Assembly: GCA_950295325.1 (NCBI GenBank)
Contig: OX485805.1
Coordinates: 40,909,501-40,973,500, forward strand
Reading direction: 5' to 3'
Source: Polytrichum commune
Taxonomy: Eukaryota > Streptophyta > Polytrichopsida > Polytrichales > Polytrichaceae
Length of the DNA: 64,000 nt
Shown here: piece after piece, positions 36,116 through 46,918 of the stretch
How positions within the stretch are numbered: the first letter of the stretch is position 1
How the letters are laid out: the number at the start of each line of letters is the position of its first letter
Position numbers and translations under genes: made by a program
Notes under the pieces: generated by a model
Seen by the model: only the letters and a program-made list of their open reading frames with translations
Database searches by the model: none
What the model was told of the DNA's origin: nothing

Positions 36116-39100
36116 AAAAGCCTCACCTAGAGTCTTGCTACTTCTTAACCCATATTCTTTGTGGACTAATGTAAGTGAGCTTGATTACAAAAGGAGCACC
36201 TTCTCTCTTCCAAAATTCACATATGCTTCCACTGTAAGTAAAACTCTAGTGAGAAGTAAAAATTTCTTACTTTTCGGCAATTTTGAAAAAAAATTTAATT
36301 TATATTCGGCAAAAAATGCCAATAATATTCCAAAAATGTCGGTATCTATTTTTAGAATTATTTTGTGCTGAACATGCTATTAAACTACGGTATTGAGCTG
36401 TGGCTAGAAAATACAATTCAATTTCACCAAGCAGGCACATTATATTCAGATCGGAATTCATTTCATTATAAACTAAACACCATCCGCAATTTAACTTGTG
36501 CTTTTGTGCTTTTGTGCTTCGTGGTGCAGGGCTTTCCCTTCCTGATTCAGAACTAATTCTCTCTCTTGGTTTTTGGTTATGTTGCATTGCACAGGGTACA
36601 AAGAAAAAGAACGAGGTGCTATTTTTTTAATTCCTTTGCAAATAATTAATTAGGGGAGTTTCTTGTTTTTTTCTGTACAGTGAAGATGTCCTTCTCTGTA
36701 TGGCTATCCTTGAGCCAACTGCAAAGGCTGAACTAATTGGCTCCAGTGACTTTGAGTTAGGCCCCGGGGTGGCAACTAGTGCAAAATAATTTGTAACAGA
36801 TAATCCATCCATTTTATCCTTGTACATTCATAGCAAAGAATAATCTTATAGTGTAATAATACATGAATAATTTGAAAATAATGTGGACTTTCTCTTGGAC
36901 GGGGGGCTCGTTCATAATATGGTCTCCATCAAACCTAATTAAGAATTTATATAATCTACAAAAAAATTGGAGATAATATACATTATATTGACTTGTAAGC
37001 CCTAACCCTAACTCTCTTTCCGCCTTCTCTCGGCCGTTTCTCTCCCGCTTCTCTTCTAAAACTCTTGAATCTAAATAATTAGAAACATAATCTAGATTAT
37101 ATGTACGATTATGCGTACATAATCTATGCCTTTGTAAAACAAAATGTACGAGTCCCCCTGTAATTATTTGTTTGAGGTGCGACCCCGGGAGTAAGGCAAG
37201 ACGTTGTCTACATGTAGGCACATGCTTGTAGAAATGAGTCTTGTTGAGTGACCGTTTGTGTTTTGGGATGCTATCAATAACTGCAAGATAAACCCAAAAC
37301 TTGAAGGAGTGGATGACGTTTGTGCATGTTTCTTCACTATCATATCCCTGCTTTTGATGTCGCTCTTCACCCAGCTAAGCGTCAAGTGCTTTATGGCACA
37401 GGGTTCGTATCCACTTCGCCTGAGCCAGCTTTAAACTCGAATGATGTTGAAAATAATGGAGCTTGTGGATTCTGATGATATTGGCCTCCCACTTTCAACA
37501 AGTGGACCATCACGTGTTAGTGGGTCTGATGAATCTGGGTTGGAGTCCTAGTTGACATCGATTCTTACTCCCCTTGAAGCTTTGAAAAGATACATGTCTA
37601 CAGAGGGGAGGTTGACGTTAGAAGTAAAATGTATATCATTGTATGGGGGAACCAGCGAGTTTGAGAAATAACCGGTCGACATTCAAGGCTTCAAGAAAAT
37701 TATGGATCGTATAAGAGGAGTCCATAACATTATTCAAATCCATAGCAGTGTTGTGTGGGACTGATAGTATTATGCTGAATATTCCTCACAAGGGAAGCTA
37801 AGATGCGAGGGTTGAGCGGTGAATGGTATTTTATGAGCGATGAGCAATAACATGTGAGCATTCAGCGTGAGGGAATGAAATTCTTAAGGGTATAGGGTTT
37901 ATAGTGTAAATTTATCAATTGATTTGACAACTTTTTTTTTATCAGTTATTGATTTAATAAAATCAAATTGCACACATGAAAAAGTGCCTTTTACCATGCA
38001 TTATAATTTGCATGGTCAAAAGAAAAGTGCTTTATCAAAGTCCCAAATTGATTATGGCTTGTAACCAATTTAAATACAAACATGAAATGTCATTTACTGA
38101 CAATAAAAACATATGGATAAACCTTACAAATAAATTCTTGCAAGTGTTCCACAACTCCGGCAAGTTCAAGATGTTGCATGATCTCAGTGTAGGTGTAGGT
38201 TAGGTTGAGAATGAGTTTGTTGATCTTGAAGTCCACCTTGCATAGAAATTTGAACACATAAATAAAGGTTCTTGCAATAAACCCATTTTCCTCCCTTGTC
38301 CAAAGCTATAGAACACATATTGGCCCCTTCTTGGTGAATTGGAGCCTTGTGCATTGCGGGATATAGGCGATCACTAAGTGGTTGGACTTGTCCTTCTATG
38401 AAACAATGGTGATGATTGTGACTCCGATGAATATAAGTGTTGGTCCATGTGTCATGAGCTTTGGTGTTTTTTGTAATGTTTCCACAATGTTACTTGATGT
38501 CATCTTAAGACGTTGCTCTAGTGTCCAGTCGTGTGCAAGGTGGGTGTATTAGTCTTCTTCATTCATATTAAACATAGCTATTGTGGTTCGTGTGTGTAAA
38601 AATACAAATTTCTGGTTTTCACCTCCTAGCTTGTTGGTTTTCCCATATATGTTCCAAAGGTTGCAAAGGATATGGATGCCACCTCATCATTGGTTCCTCA
38701 CCATAAGCCTAAATCTTACGATTGCCACATGATCATCTTCCTCAATTCATTTGTCCAACTTCCATGATTTAAAATTTAAAAAGAATAAAAAATTACATGG
38801 TTAATCATTGGAATGTTTGGCTTTTGTTCAACCATTCCTTATTCAAATGTCTAAATATGATTGTTAGACATAATCGGAATGCTAGACATTTCTTTTATTT
38901 CTTTTATTATTGTTTTGATTTATTATAATAATTGTTGTTGTTGAAGTGGTTCATAGTTTGAATTTAATAGGGTTGTCATGGTAGATTTAAATATAACAAC
39001 CATATTTAAATTAAACAATAAGTCGTCATTCCATGCCTACAATTGTTGAATTTAGAAGTAGATTCAAGCATATCATTAGTCAATTGCACTTCATTTCAAC

Positions 39101-39954
39101 TCCACATTCATTTTATAGTATAGAAAATTGATCGATTTATGCTTAATTACCATGATTATAGGAAACTAATACATATGTTTCCAAATAACTGCCCTCCTTC
39201 ACCACTCACATAATTAGTTCCCTTTATTTAATCGGTGTGTGGTTTAGTGAGGATCAATGAACAAACACCATAAAGACACATATTTTCAAAATATTGGACC
39301 ACGTCTTGAGAAATTATCAACTACTCCACACTTGATAATGAACACAATTGGAAGGACCTATGTATTCAGCTAAGAAATCAACAAACATGCACTTTTGATC
39401 CGGTTTCCAATCCAATTTTTGATATTGCTACATTATAGATGTGCTAATGCAACACAATTTGCAAATGTCCAACCAAAGGTAAAACAATTTGGAAATGACA
39501 ATCATCGAATTGCATGATCATTATGTGAATCCCTTTTCCAAAGTAGAATTGTAGTTTTAGGTTATTCAATATTGAGGGGTGCACTAAGGATGACAACCTA
39601 GATTTGTTGTAAATTCATAAGCTTGATATAAAACATGAACTTGTTATGTCTCATAGTTCAAGTTTGAATTTATGGTTGAGATGCATGCCAAGAAGAAAAA
39701 TTTGATGAGGAAATTTAATAAGGTGGGCCACTATCCATTTTCAATAAGACACCAATCAAATGGATATCTTCCATTCCATGTTTGTCTTTGGTAAAGAAAA
39801 TTCTCCTCTCATTGTTCAAAGTTCCTGCTTAGACAACATATGTGCTTCTACTTGTATAATTTCAATTATACCATATTCCAAATTCAACCAAAGCCACCTT
39901 ACTTTCTTACCAAACTTCATATCATTTCCATGCTTCAATAAATGACATCTTTAT
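36116..39954. other. No intact gene
   Basis: AT-rich. Contains a half copy of the 17.5-kb hairpin MITE (about 37,722-37,790) beside a GAACCAGCGAGTTTGAG fragment related to the 14-kb MITE (about 37,648). A 36-codon frame at 37,443-37,553 (LPLSTSGPSRVSGSDESG) is coding-like but isolated. A 135-codon minus ORF at 36,814-37,221 has no recognisable motif. Confidence 0.35.
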
Positions 39955-40516
39955 CTACATTCCTCTAAACCTTCGACGATGTTCAAAACCACCTAATCCT
40001 CTCCGAATCTTCTTCAAGGATTTGCATCCACCAAAATGCAATTTCTTCAAGCCACACATGTGGATACTCCCGCTCAAAATTCTTCCAAGGCCTCGCAATT
40101 TTTCATGTAGAGTTTCTTCAAACATGTCAAACCCCCTAATCTTTCCGTAATCTTCTTCAAGGATTTGCATCCACCAAAATGAAATTCCATCAATTCCACA
40201 AGCGTGGACACTCTGGTGGCAAATATCAACAAGCCCTCACACTCCGACATGTTAAGATCCTTCAAACATGTCAAACCTCCTAATCCTTACGGAATCTACG
40301 TCAAGGATTTTCATCAATTAAATGCCAAATCCTCCATCGCCACAGGTAAGCACTCTCTATACAAGAATTTTGTAAGGCGTTGCATTTCTTCAAACATGCC
40401 AAACCCATTAAACCTAACCGAATCTTTTACAAGGATTTGCATCAACTAAAATACAAATTCTTCAACACCATGAGCGTGGACACTCCGTATTGCAAGGCTC
40501 CAAAGGCCTCATATTT
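39955..40516 (-). pseudogene. Degenerate LRR tail of copy B gene
   Basis: Minus-strand reading gives recognisable but decayed LRRs, such as LVELMEFHFGGCKSLKKI and LTCLKKLYMKNCEALEEF in one frame (40,074-40,274), with frameshifts and stops between them. Spacing still approximates the 144-bp unit. These repeats diverge much more from the consensus than the main array does, as expected for terminal units outside homogenisation. They are probably the old 3' end of the gene. Confidence 0.7.
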
Positions 40517-40954
40517 CTACATATCAAGGTTATTCAAACGTGGCAAATAACCAAATCCTTCCGGAACCTCCTTCAAGGATTTGCACCCAAGGAAATTCAA
40601 TTCCTCCAACGCCACGAGCGTGCACACTCCGGATGGAAATTCTTCCAAGGCCTCGCATCCATCCATCGAGAGTTTCTTCAAACTTGTCAAACCCCCTATT
40701 CCTCCGGGAATCTTCTTCAAGGATTTGCATCCATTCAAATTCAATTCCTCCAACGCCCCGAGCATGCACACTCCGGATGGAAATTCTTCCAAGGCCTCGC
40801 ATTCCCACATGTGAAGTTCCTTCAAACTTGTCAAACCCCCTAATCCTCCGGGAATCTTCTTCAAGGATTTGCATCCACTGAAATTCAATTCCTCCAACGC
40901 CACGAGCGTGCACACTCCGGATGGAAATTCTTCCAAGGCCTCGCATCCATCCAT
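40517..40954 (-). pseudogene. LRR units continuing in frame beyond the copy B stop codon
   Basis: Directly below the TAG at 40,955 the same frame stays open for 145 codons (about six more LRRs) to a second TAG at 40,519-40,517. The units here match the main array, so the TAG at 40,955 is a recent change of one codon (TAC to TAG) in a formerly longer ORF. Translation past the stop is not expected. Confidence 0.7.
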
Positions 40955-43900
40955 CTAGAGTTTCTTCAAACTTGTCAAACCCCCTAATCCTCCCGGAATC
41001 TTCTTCAAGGATTTGCATCCACCGAAATTCAATGTCTCCAACGCCACGAGCGTGCACACTCCGGATGGAAATTCTTCCAAGGCCTCACATTCCCACATGG
41101 AGAGTTTTTTCAAACTTATCAAACCCCCTAATCCTCCCGGAATCGTCTCCAAGGATTTGCATCTACCGAAATTCAATTCTTCCAACGCCACGAGCGTGCA
41201 CACTCCGGATGGAAATTCTTCCAAGGCCTCGCATCCATCCATATAGAGTTTCTTCAAACTTGTCAAACCCCCTAATCCTCCGGGAATCTTCTTCAAGGAT
41301 TTGCATCCATTCAAATTCAATTCCTCCAACGCCCCGAGCATGCACACTCCGGATGGAAACTCTTGCAAGGCCTCGCATTCCCACATGGAGAGTTTTTTCA
41401 AACTTGTCAAACCCCCTAATCCTCCCGGAATCGTTTTCAAGGATTTGCATCCACCGAAATTCAATTCTTCCAACGCCACGAGCGTGCACACTCCGGATGG
41501 AAATTCTTCCAAGGCCTCGCATCCATCCATCGAGAGTTTCTTCAAACTTGTCAAACCCCCTAATCCTCCGGGAATCTTCTTCAAGGATTTGCATCCATTC
41601 AAATTCAATTCCTCCAACGCCCCGAGCATCCACACTCCGGATGGAAACTCTTCCAAGGCCTCGCATTCCCACATGGAGAGTTTTTTCAAACTTGTCAGAC
41701 CCCCTAATCCTCCCGGAATCGTTTTCAAGGATTTGCATGTACCGAAATTCAATTCTTCCAACGCCACAAGCGTGCACACTCCGGATGGAAATTCTTCCAA
41801 GGCCTTGCATCCCCACATGGAGAGTTTTTTCAAACTTGTCAAACCCCCTAATCCTCCCGGAATCTTTTTCAGGGATTTGCATCCACCGAAATTCAATTCC
41901 TCCAACGCCATGAGCGTGCACACTCCGGATGGAAATTCTTCCAAGGCCTCGCATTCATCCATCAGGAGTTTCTTCAAACTTGTCAAACCCCCTAATCCTC
42001 CGGGAATCTTCTTCAAGGATTTGCATCCATTCAAATTCAATTCCTCCAACGCCCCGAGCATCCACACTCCGGATGGAAACTCTTCCAAGGCCTCGCATTC
42101 CCACATGGAGAGTTTTTTCAAACTTGTCAGACCCCCTAATCCTCCCGGAATCGTTTTCAAGGATTTGCATGTACCGAAATTCAATTCTTCCAACGCCACA
42201 AGCGTGCACACTCCGGATGGAAATTCTTCCAAGGCCTTGCATCCCCACATGGAGAGTTTTTTCAAACTTGTCAAACCCCCTAATCCTCCCGGAATCTTTT
42301 TCAGGGATTTGCATCCACCGAAATTCAATTCCTCCAACGCCACGAGCGTGCACACTCCGGATGGAAATTCTTCCAAGGCCTCGCATCCATCCATCTCGAG
42401 TTTCTTCAAACTTGTCAAACCCCCTACTCCTCCCGGAATCTTCTTCAAGGATTTGCATCTACCGAAATTCAATGTCTCCAACTCCACGAGCGTGCACACT
42501 TCGGATGGAAATTCTTCCAAGGCCTCGCATCCCCACATGTGCAGTTTTTTCAAACTTGTCAAACCCCCTAATCCTCCCGGAATCTTCTTCAAGGATTTGC
42601 ATCTACCGAAATTCAATTCTTCCAACGCCACAAGCGTGCACACTCCGGATGGAAATTCTTCCAAGGCCTTGCATCCCCACATGGAGAGTTTTTTCAAACT
42701 TGTCAAACCCCCTAATCCTCCCGGAATCGTTTTCAAGGATTTGCATCTACCGAAATTGAATTCCTCCAACGCCACGAGCGTGCACACTCCAAATGGAAAT
42801 TCTTCCAAGGCCTCGCATTCCCACATGGAGAATTTTTTCAAACTTGTCAAACCCCCTAATCCTCCCGGAATCTTCATCAAGGATTTGCATCCACCGAAAT
42901 TCAACGTCTCCAACGCCACGAGCGTGCACACTCCGGATGGAAATTCTTCCAAGGCCTCGCATCCATCCATCTGGAGTTTCTTCAAACTTGTCAAACCCCC
43001 TAATCCTCCGGGAATCTTCTTCAAGGATTTGCATCCATTCAAATTCAATTCCTCCAACGCCCCGAGCATGCACACTCCGGATGGAAACTCTTCCAAGGCC
43101 TCGCATTCCCACATGTAGAGTTTTTTCAAACTTGTCAAACCCCCTAATCCTCCCGGAATCGTTTTCAAGGATTTCAATCTACCGAAATTCAATTCTTCCA
43201 ACGCCACGAGCGTGCACACTCCGGATGGAAATTCTTCCAAGGCCTCGCATCCCCACATGGAGAGTTTTTTCAAACTTGTCAAACCCCCTAATCCTCCCGG
43301 AATCGTTTTCAAGGATTTGCATCTACCGAAATTCAATTCTTCCAACGCCACGAGCGTGCACACTCCGGATGGAAATTCTTCCAAGGCCTCGCATTCCCAC
43401 ATGTACAGTTTTTTCAAACTTGTCAAACCCCCTAATCCTCCCGGAATCGTTTTCAAGGATTTGCATCCACCGAAATTCAATGTCTCCAAGGCCACGAGCG
43501 TGCACACTCCGGATGGAAATTCTTCCAAGGCGTGGCATCCATCCATGTAGAGTTTCTTCAAACTTGTCAAACCCCCTAATCCTGTCGGAATGGTCTTCAA
43601 GGATTTGCATCTAGAGAACTGTAATTCCTCCAAGGTGACGAGCGTGCACACTCCGGATGGAAATTCTTCCAAGGCCTCGCATTCCCACATGTAGAGTTTT
43701 TTCAAACTTGTCAAACCCCTTAATCCTCCCGGAATCTTCTTCAAGGATTTGCATCCACCGAAATACAATTTCTCCAACGCCACGAGCGTGCACACTCCGG
43801 ATGGAAATTCTTCCAAGGCCTCGCACTCCGACATGTAGAGTCCCCTCAATCTTGTCAAACCCCCTAATCCTCCCGGAATCGTTTTCAAGGATTTGCATCT

Positions 43901-46900
43901 ACCGAAATTCAATTCCTCCAACGCCACGAGCGTGCACACTCCAGATGGAAATTCTTCCAAGGCCTCACATTCCCACATGTACAGTTTTTTCAAACTTGTC
44001 AAACCCCCTAATCCTCCCGGAATCGTTTTCAAGGATTTGCATCTACCGAAATTCAATTCTTCCAACGCCACGAGCGTGCACACTCCGGATGGAAATTCTT
44101 CCAAGGCGTGGCATCCATCCATGTAGAGTTTCTTCAAACTTGTCAAACCCCCTAATCCTGTCGGAATGGTCTTCAAGGATTTGCATCTAGAGAACTGTAA
44201 TTCCTCCAAGGTGACGAGCGTGCACACTCCGGATGGAAATTCTTCCAAGGCCTCGCATTCCCACATGTAGAGTTTTTTCAAACTTGTCAAACCCCTTAAT
44301 CCTCCCGGAATCTTCTTCAAGGATTTGCATCCACCGAAATACAATTTCTCCAACGCCACGAGCGTGCACACTCCGGATGGAAATTCTTCCAAGGCCTCGC
44401 ACTCCGACATGTAGAGTCCCCTCAATCTTGTCAAACCCCCTAATCCTCCCGGAATCGTTTTCAAGGATTTGCATCTACCGAAATTCAATTCCTCCAACGC
44501 CACGAGCGTGCACACTCCAGATGGAAATTCTTCCAAGGCCTCACATTCCCACATGTACAGTTTTTTCAAACTTGTCAAACCCCCTAATCCTCCCGGAATC
44601 TTCTTCAAGGATTTGCATCCACCGAAATCCAATTCCTCCAACGCCACGAGCGTGCACACTCCGGATGGAAATTCTTCCAAGGCCTCGCATCCATCCACGT
44701 AGAGTTTCTTCAAACTTGTCAAACCCCCTAATCCTCCCGGAATCTTCTTCAAGGATTTGCATCTAGAGAACTGTAATTCCTCCAAGTCGACGAGCGTGCA
44801 CACTCCGGATGGAAATTCTTCCAAGGCCTCGCATTCCCACATGTGAAGTTCCTTCAAACTTGTCAAACCCCCTAGTCCTCCCGGAATCTTCTTCAAGGAT
44901 TTGCATCCACCGAAATTCAATTCCTCCAACGCCACGAGCGTGCACACTCCGGATGGAAATTCTTCCAAGGCCTCGCATTCCCACATGTGAAGTTCCTTCA
45001 AACTTGTCAAATCCTCTAATCTTCCCGGAATCTTCTTCAAGGATTTGCATCCACCGAAATTCAATTCCTCCAACGCCATGAGCATGCACACTCCGGATGG
45101 GAATTCTTCCAAGGCCTCGCATTCCCACATGTGAAGTTTTTTCAAACTTGTCAAACCCCCTAATCCTCCAGGAACCATTTTCAAGGATTTGCATCCACCG
45201 AAATTCAATGTCTCCAAGGCCACGAGCGTGCACACTCCGGATGGAAATTCTTCCAAGGCCTCGCATCCATCCATGTAGAGTTTCTTCAAACTTGTCAAAC
45301 CCCCTAATCCTGCCGGAATGGTCTTCAAGGATTTGCATCTAGAGAACTGTAATTCCTCCAAGGCGACGAGCGTGCACACTCCGGATGGAAATTCTTCCAA
45401 GGCCTCGCATTCCCACATGTAGAGTTTTTTCAAACTTGTCAAACCCCCTAATCCTCCCGGAATCTTCTTCAAGGATTTGCATCCACCGAAATTCAATTCC
45501 TCCAACGCCACGAGCGTGCACACTCCGGATGGAAATTCTTCCAAGGCCTCGCATCCATCCATGTAGAGTTTCTTCAAACTTGTCAAACCCCCTAATCCTC
45601 CCGGAATCTTCTTCAAGGATTTGCATCCACCGAAATTCAATTCCTCCAACGCCACGAGCGTGCACACTCCCGATGGAAATTCTTCCAAGGCCTCGCATCC
45701 ATCCATGTAGAGTTTCTCCAAACTTGTCAAACCCCCTAATCCTCCCGGAATCTTCTTCAAGGATTTGCATCTAGAGAACTGTAATTCCTCCAAGTCGACG
45801 AGCGTGCACACTCCGGATGGAAATTCTTCCAAGGCCTCGCATTCCCACATGTGAAGTTCCTTCAAACTTGTCAAACCCCCTAATCCTCCCGGAATCTTCT
45901 TCAAGGATTTGCATCCACCGAAATTCAATTCCTCCAACGCCACGAGCGTGCACACTCCGGATGGAAATTCTTCCAAGGCCTCGCATTCCCACATGTGAAG
46001 TTCCTTCAAACTTGTCAAATCCTCTAATCTTCCCGGAATCTTCTTCAAGGATTTGCATCCACCGAAATTCAATTCCTCCAACGCCACGAGCGTGCACACT
46101 CCGGATGGAAATTCTTCCAAGGCCTCGCATCCATCCATGTAGAGTTCCTTCAAACTTGTCAAACCCCCTAATCCTCCCGGAATCTTCTTCAAGGATTTGC
46201 ATCCACCGAAATACAATTTCTCCAACGCCACGAGCGTGCACACTCCGGATGGAAATTCTTCCAAGGCCTCGCATTCCCACATGTGAAGTTCCTTCAAACT
46301 TGTCAAACCCCCTAATCCTCCCGGAATCTTCTTCAAGGATTTGCATCCACCGAAATACAATTTCTCCAACGCCACGAGCGTGCACACTCCGGATGGAAAT
46401 TCTTCCAAGGCCTCGCACTCCGACATGTAGAGTCCCCTCAATCTTGTCAAACCCCCTAATCCTCCCGGAATCTTCTTCAAGAATTTGCATTGTATAATGC
46501 ATAATTCCTCCAAGGAGATTATGCTTTGAAGTTCATTTGGAAACTCATCCAATGTTTCACACCCTACAAAGTGTAATGCTTTCAAAGTTGTGAAATGGAA
46601 AACATCAAATGGAAAAGAGATTGTGATTTGACATTTGTATATTTCAAGTACACTTAGTTTCTTCAAATTTTGTTTCGCAATCTCTTTGAAATCATTGTTG
46701 AATGTTTGTTGCGTTGCTAAATAATCATCACATTCGGTTTTGAAATGGATCCTCAACCTTTTGAGTTTGTCGGTTCCATTGAGGATAGCAAAAAGAAGGT
46801 GCATGTCCTCGCAATTGTGAACACTTAACAATCGTAGATCATGCACTTGTACAATTGGTGCAAATGTCACTCCTTTCTCAAAATTTGTAAACGACATGCC

Positions 46901-46918
46901 TTCAATTGATTTTGTGTT
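40955..46918 (-). CDS. Exon 3 of copy B receptor: giant LRR array
   Basis: 1,987 codons plus a TAG at 40,957-40,955. It starts after a CATGCAG acceptor in the same frame as exon 2. About 140 residues of linker and irregular LRRs lead into a tandem array beginning near 46,490. The 144-bp unit encodes two 24-residue LRRs of the type LTSLKKLYMWECEALEEFP and LVALEELNFGGCKSLKKIP; the LxxLxxLxxxxCxxL pattern fits plant NLR repeats. About 38 double units give about 76 LRRs, far above the 10-40 usual in NLRs. Higher-order repeats are visible: near-identical blocks at 43,611-44,186 and 44,187-44,762 (576 bp, four units). The premature-looking TAG replaces TAC (Tyr) of a normal unit, and the frame stays open for another 145 codons beyond it. 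Confidence 0.85.
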   Translation of the reverse strand, partial: NTKSIEGMSFTNFEKGVTFAPIVQVHDLRLLSVHNCEDMHLLFAILNGTDKLKRLRIHFKTECDDYLATQQTFNNDFKEIAKQNLKKLSVLEIYKCQITISFPFDVFHFTTLKALHFVGCETLDEFPNELQSIISLEELCIIQCKFLKKIPGGLGGLTRLRGLYMSECEALEEFPSGVCTLVALEKLYFGGCKSLKKIPGGLGGLTSLKELHMWECEALEEFPSGVCTLVALEKLYFGGCKSLKKIPGGLGGLTSLKELYMDGCEALEEFPSGVCTLVALEELNFGGCKSLKKIPGRLEDLTSLKELHMWECEALEEFPSGVCTLVALEELNFGGCKSLKKIPGGLGGLTSLKELHMWECEALEEFPSGVCTLVDLEELQFSRCKSLKKIPGGLGGLTSLEKLYMDGCEALEEFPSGVCTLVALEELNFGGCKSLKKIPGGLGGLTSLKKLYMDGCEALEEFPSGVCTLVALEELNFGGCKSLKKIPGGLGGLTSLKKLYMWECEALEEFPSGVCTLVALEELQFSRCKSLKTIPAGLGGLTSLKKLYMDGCEALEEFPSGVCTLVALETLNFGGCKSLKMVPGGLGGLTSLKKLHMWECEALEEFPSGVCMLMALEELNFGGCKSLKKIPGRLEDLTSLKELHMWECEALEEFPSGVCTLVALEELNFGGCKSLKKIPGGLGGLTSLKELHMWECEALEEFPSGVCTLVDLEELQFSRCKSLKKIPGGLGGLTSLKKLYVDGCEALEEFPSGVCTLVALEELDFGGCKSLKKIPGGLGGLTSLKKLYMWECEALEEFPSGVCTLVALEELNFGRCKSLKTIPGGLGGLTRLRGLYMSECEALEEFPSGVCTLVALEKLYFGGCKSLKKIPGGLRGLTSLKKLYMWECEALEEFPSGVCTLVTLEELQFSRCKSLKTIPTGLGGLTSLKKLYMDGCHALEEFPSGVCTLVALEELNFGRCKSLKTIPGGLGGLTSLKKLYMWECEALEEFPSGVCTLVALEELNFGRCKSLKTIPGGLGGLTRLRGLYMSECEALEEFPSGVCTLVALEKLYFGGCKSLKKIPGGLRGLTSLKKLYMWECEALEEFPSGVCTLVTLEELQFSRCKSLKTIPTGLGGLTSLKKLYMDGCHALEEFPSGVCTLVALETLNFGGCKSLKTIPGGLGGLTSLKKLYMWECEALEEFPSGVCTLVALEELNFGRCKSLKTIPGGLGGLTSLKKLSMWGCEALEEFPSGVCTLVALEELNFGRLKSLKTIPGGLGGLTSLKKLYMWECEALEEFPSGVCMLGALEELNLNGCKSLKKIPGGLGGLTSLKKLQMDGCEALEEFPSGVCTLVALETLNFGGCKSLMKIPGGLGGLTSLKKFSMWECEALEEFPFGVCTLVALEEFNFGRCKSLKTIPGGLGGLTSLKKLSMWGCKALEEFPSGVCTLVALEELNFGRCKSLKKIPGGLGGLTSLKKLHMWGCEALEEFPSEVCTLVELETLNFGRCKSLKKIPGGVGGLTSLKKLEMDGCEALEEFPSGVCTLVALEELNFGGCKSLKKIPGGLGGLTSLKKLSMWGCKALEEFPSGVCTLVALEELNFGTCKSLKTIPGGLGGLTSLKKLSMWECEALEEFPSGVWMLGALEELNLNGCKSLKKIPGGLGGLTSLKKLLMDECEALEEFPSGVCTLMALEELNFGGCKSLKKIPGGLGGLTSLKKLSMWGCKALEEFPSGVCTLVALEELNFGTCKSLKTIPGGLGGLTSLKKLSMWECEALEEFPSGVWMLGALEELNLNGCKSLKKIPGGLGGLTSLKKLSMDGCEALEEFPSGVCTLVALEELNFGGCKSLKTIPGGLGGLTSLKKLSMWECEALQEFPSGVCMLGALEELNLNGCKSLKKIPGGLGGLTSLKKLYMDGCEALEEFPSGVCTLVALEELNFGRCKSLETIPGGLGGLISLKKLSMWECEALEEFPSGVCTLVALETLNFGGCKSLKKIPGGLGGLTSLKKL

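Noticed and set aside
36814-37221. 135-codon minus ORF
   Set aside because: No motif, uneven composition and no supporting neighbour or repeat copy.
41301-43118. Long plus-strand ORFs across the LRR array (up to 605 codons, HTPDGNSSKASHP-type repeats) and similar ones at 859-2,388
   Set aside because: The 144-bp unit is a multiple of three and happens to lack stops in several frames, so all frames look open. The minus-strand LRR frame is the one joined by splicing to NB-ARC and matching a known fold.
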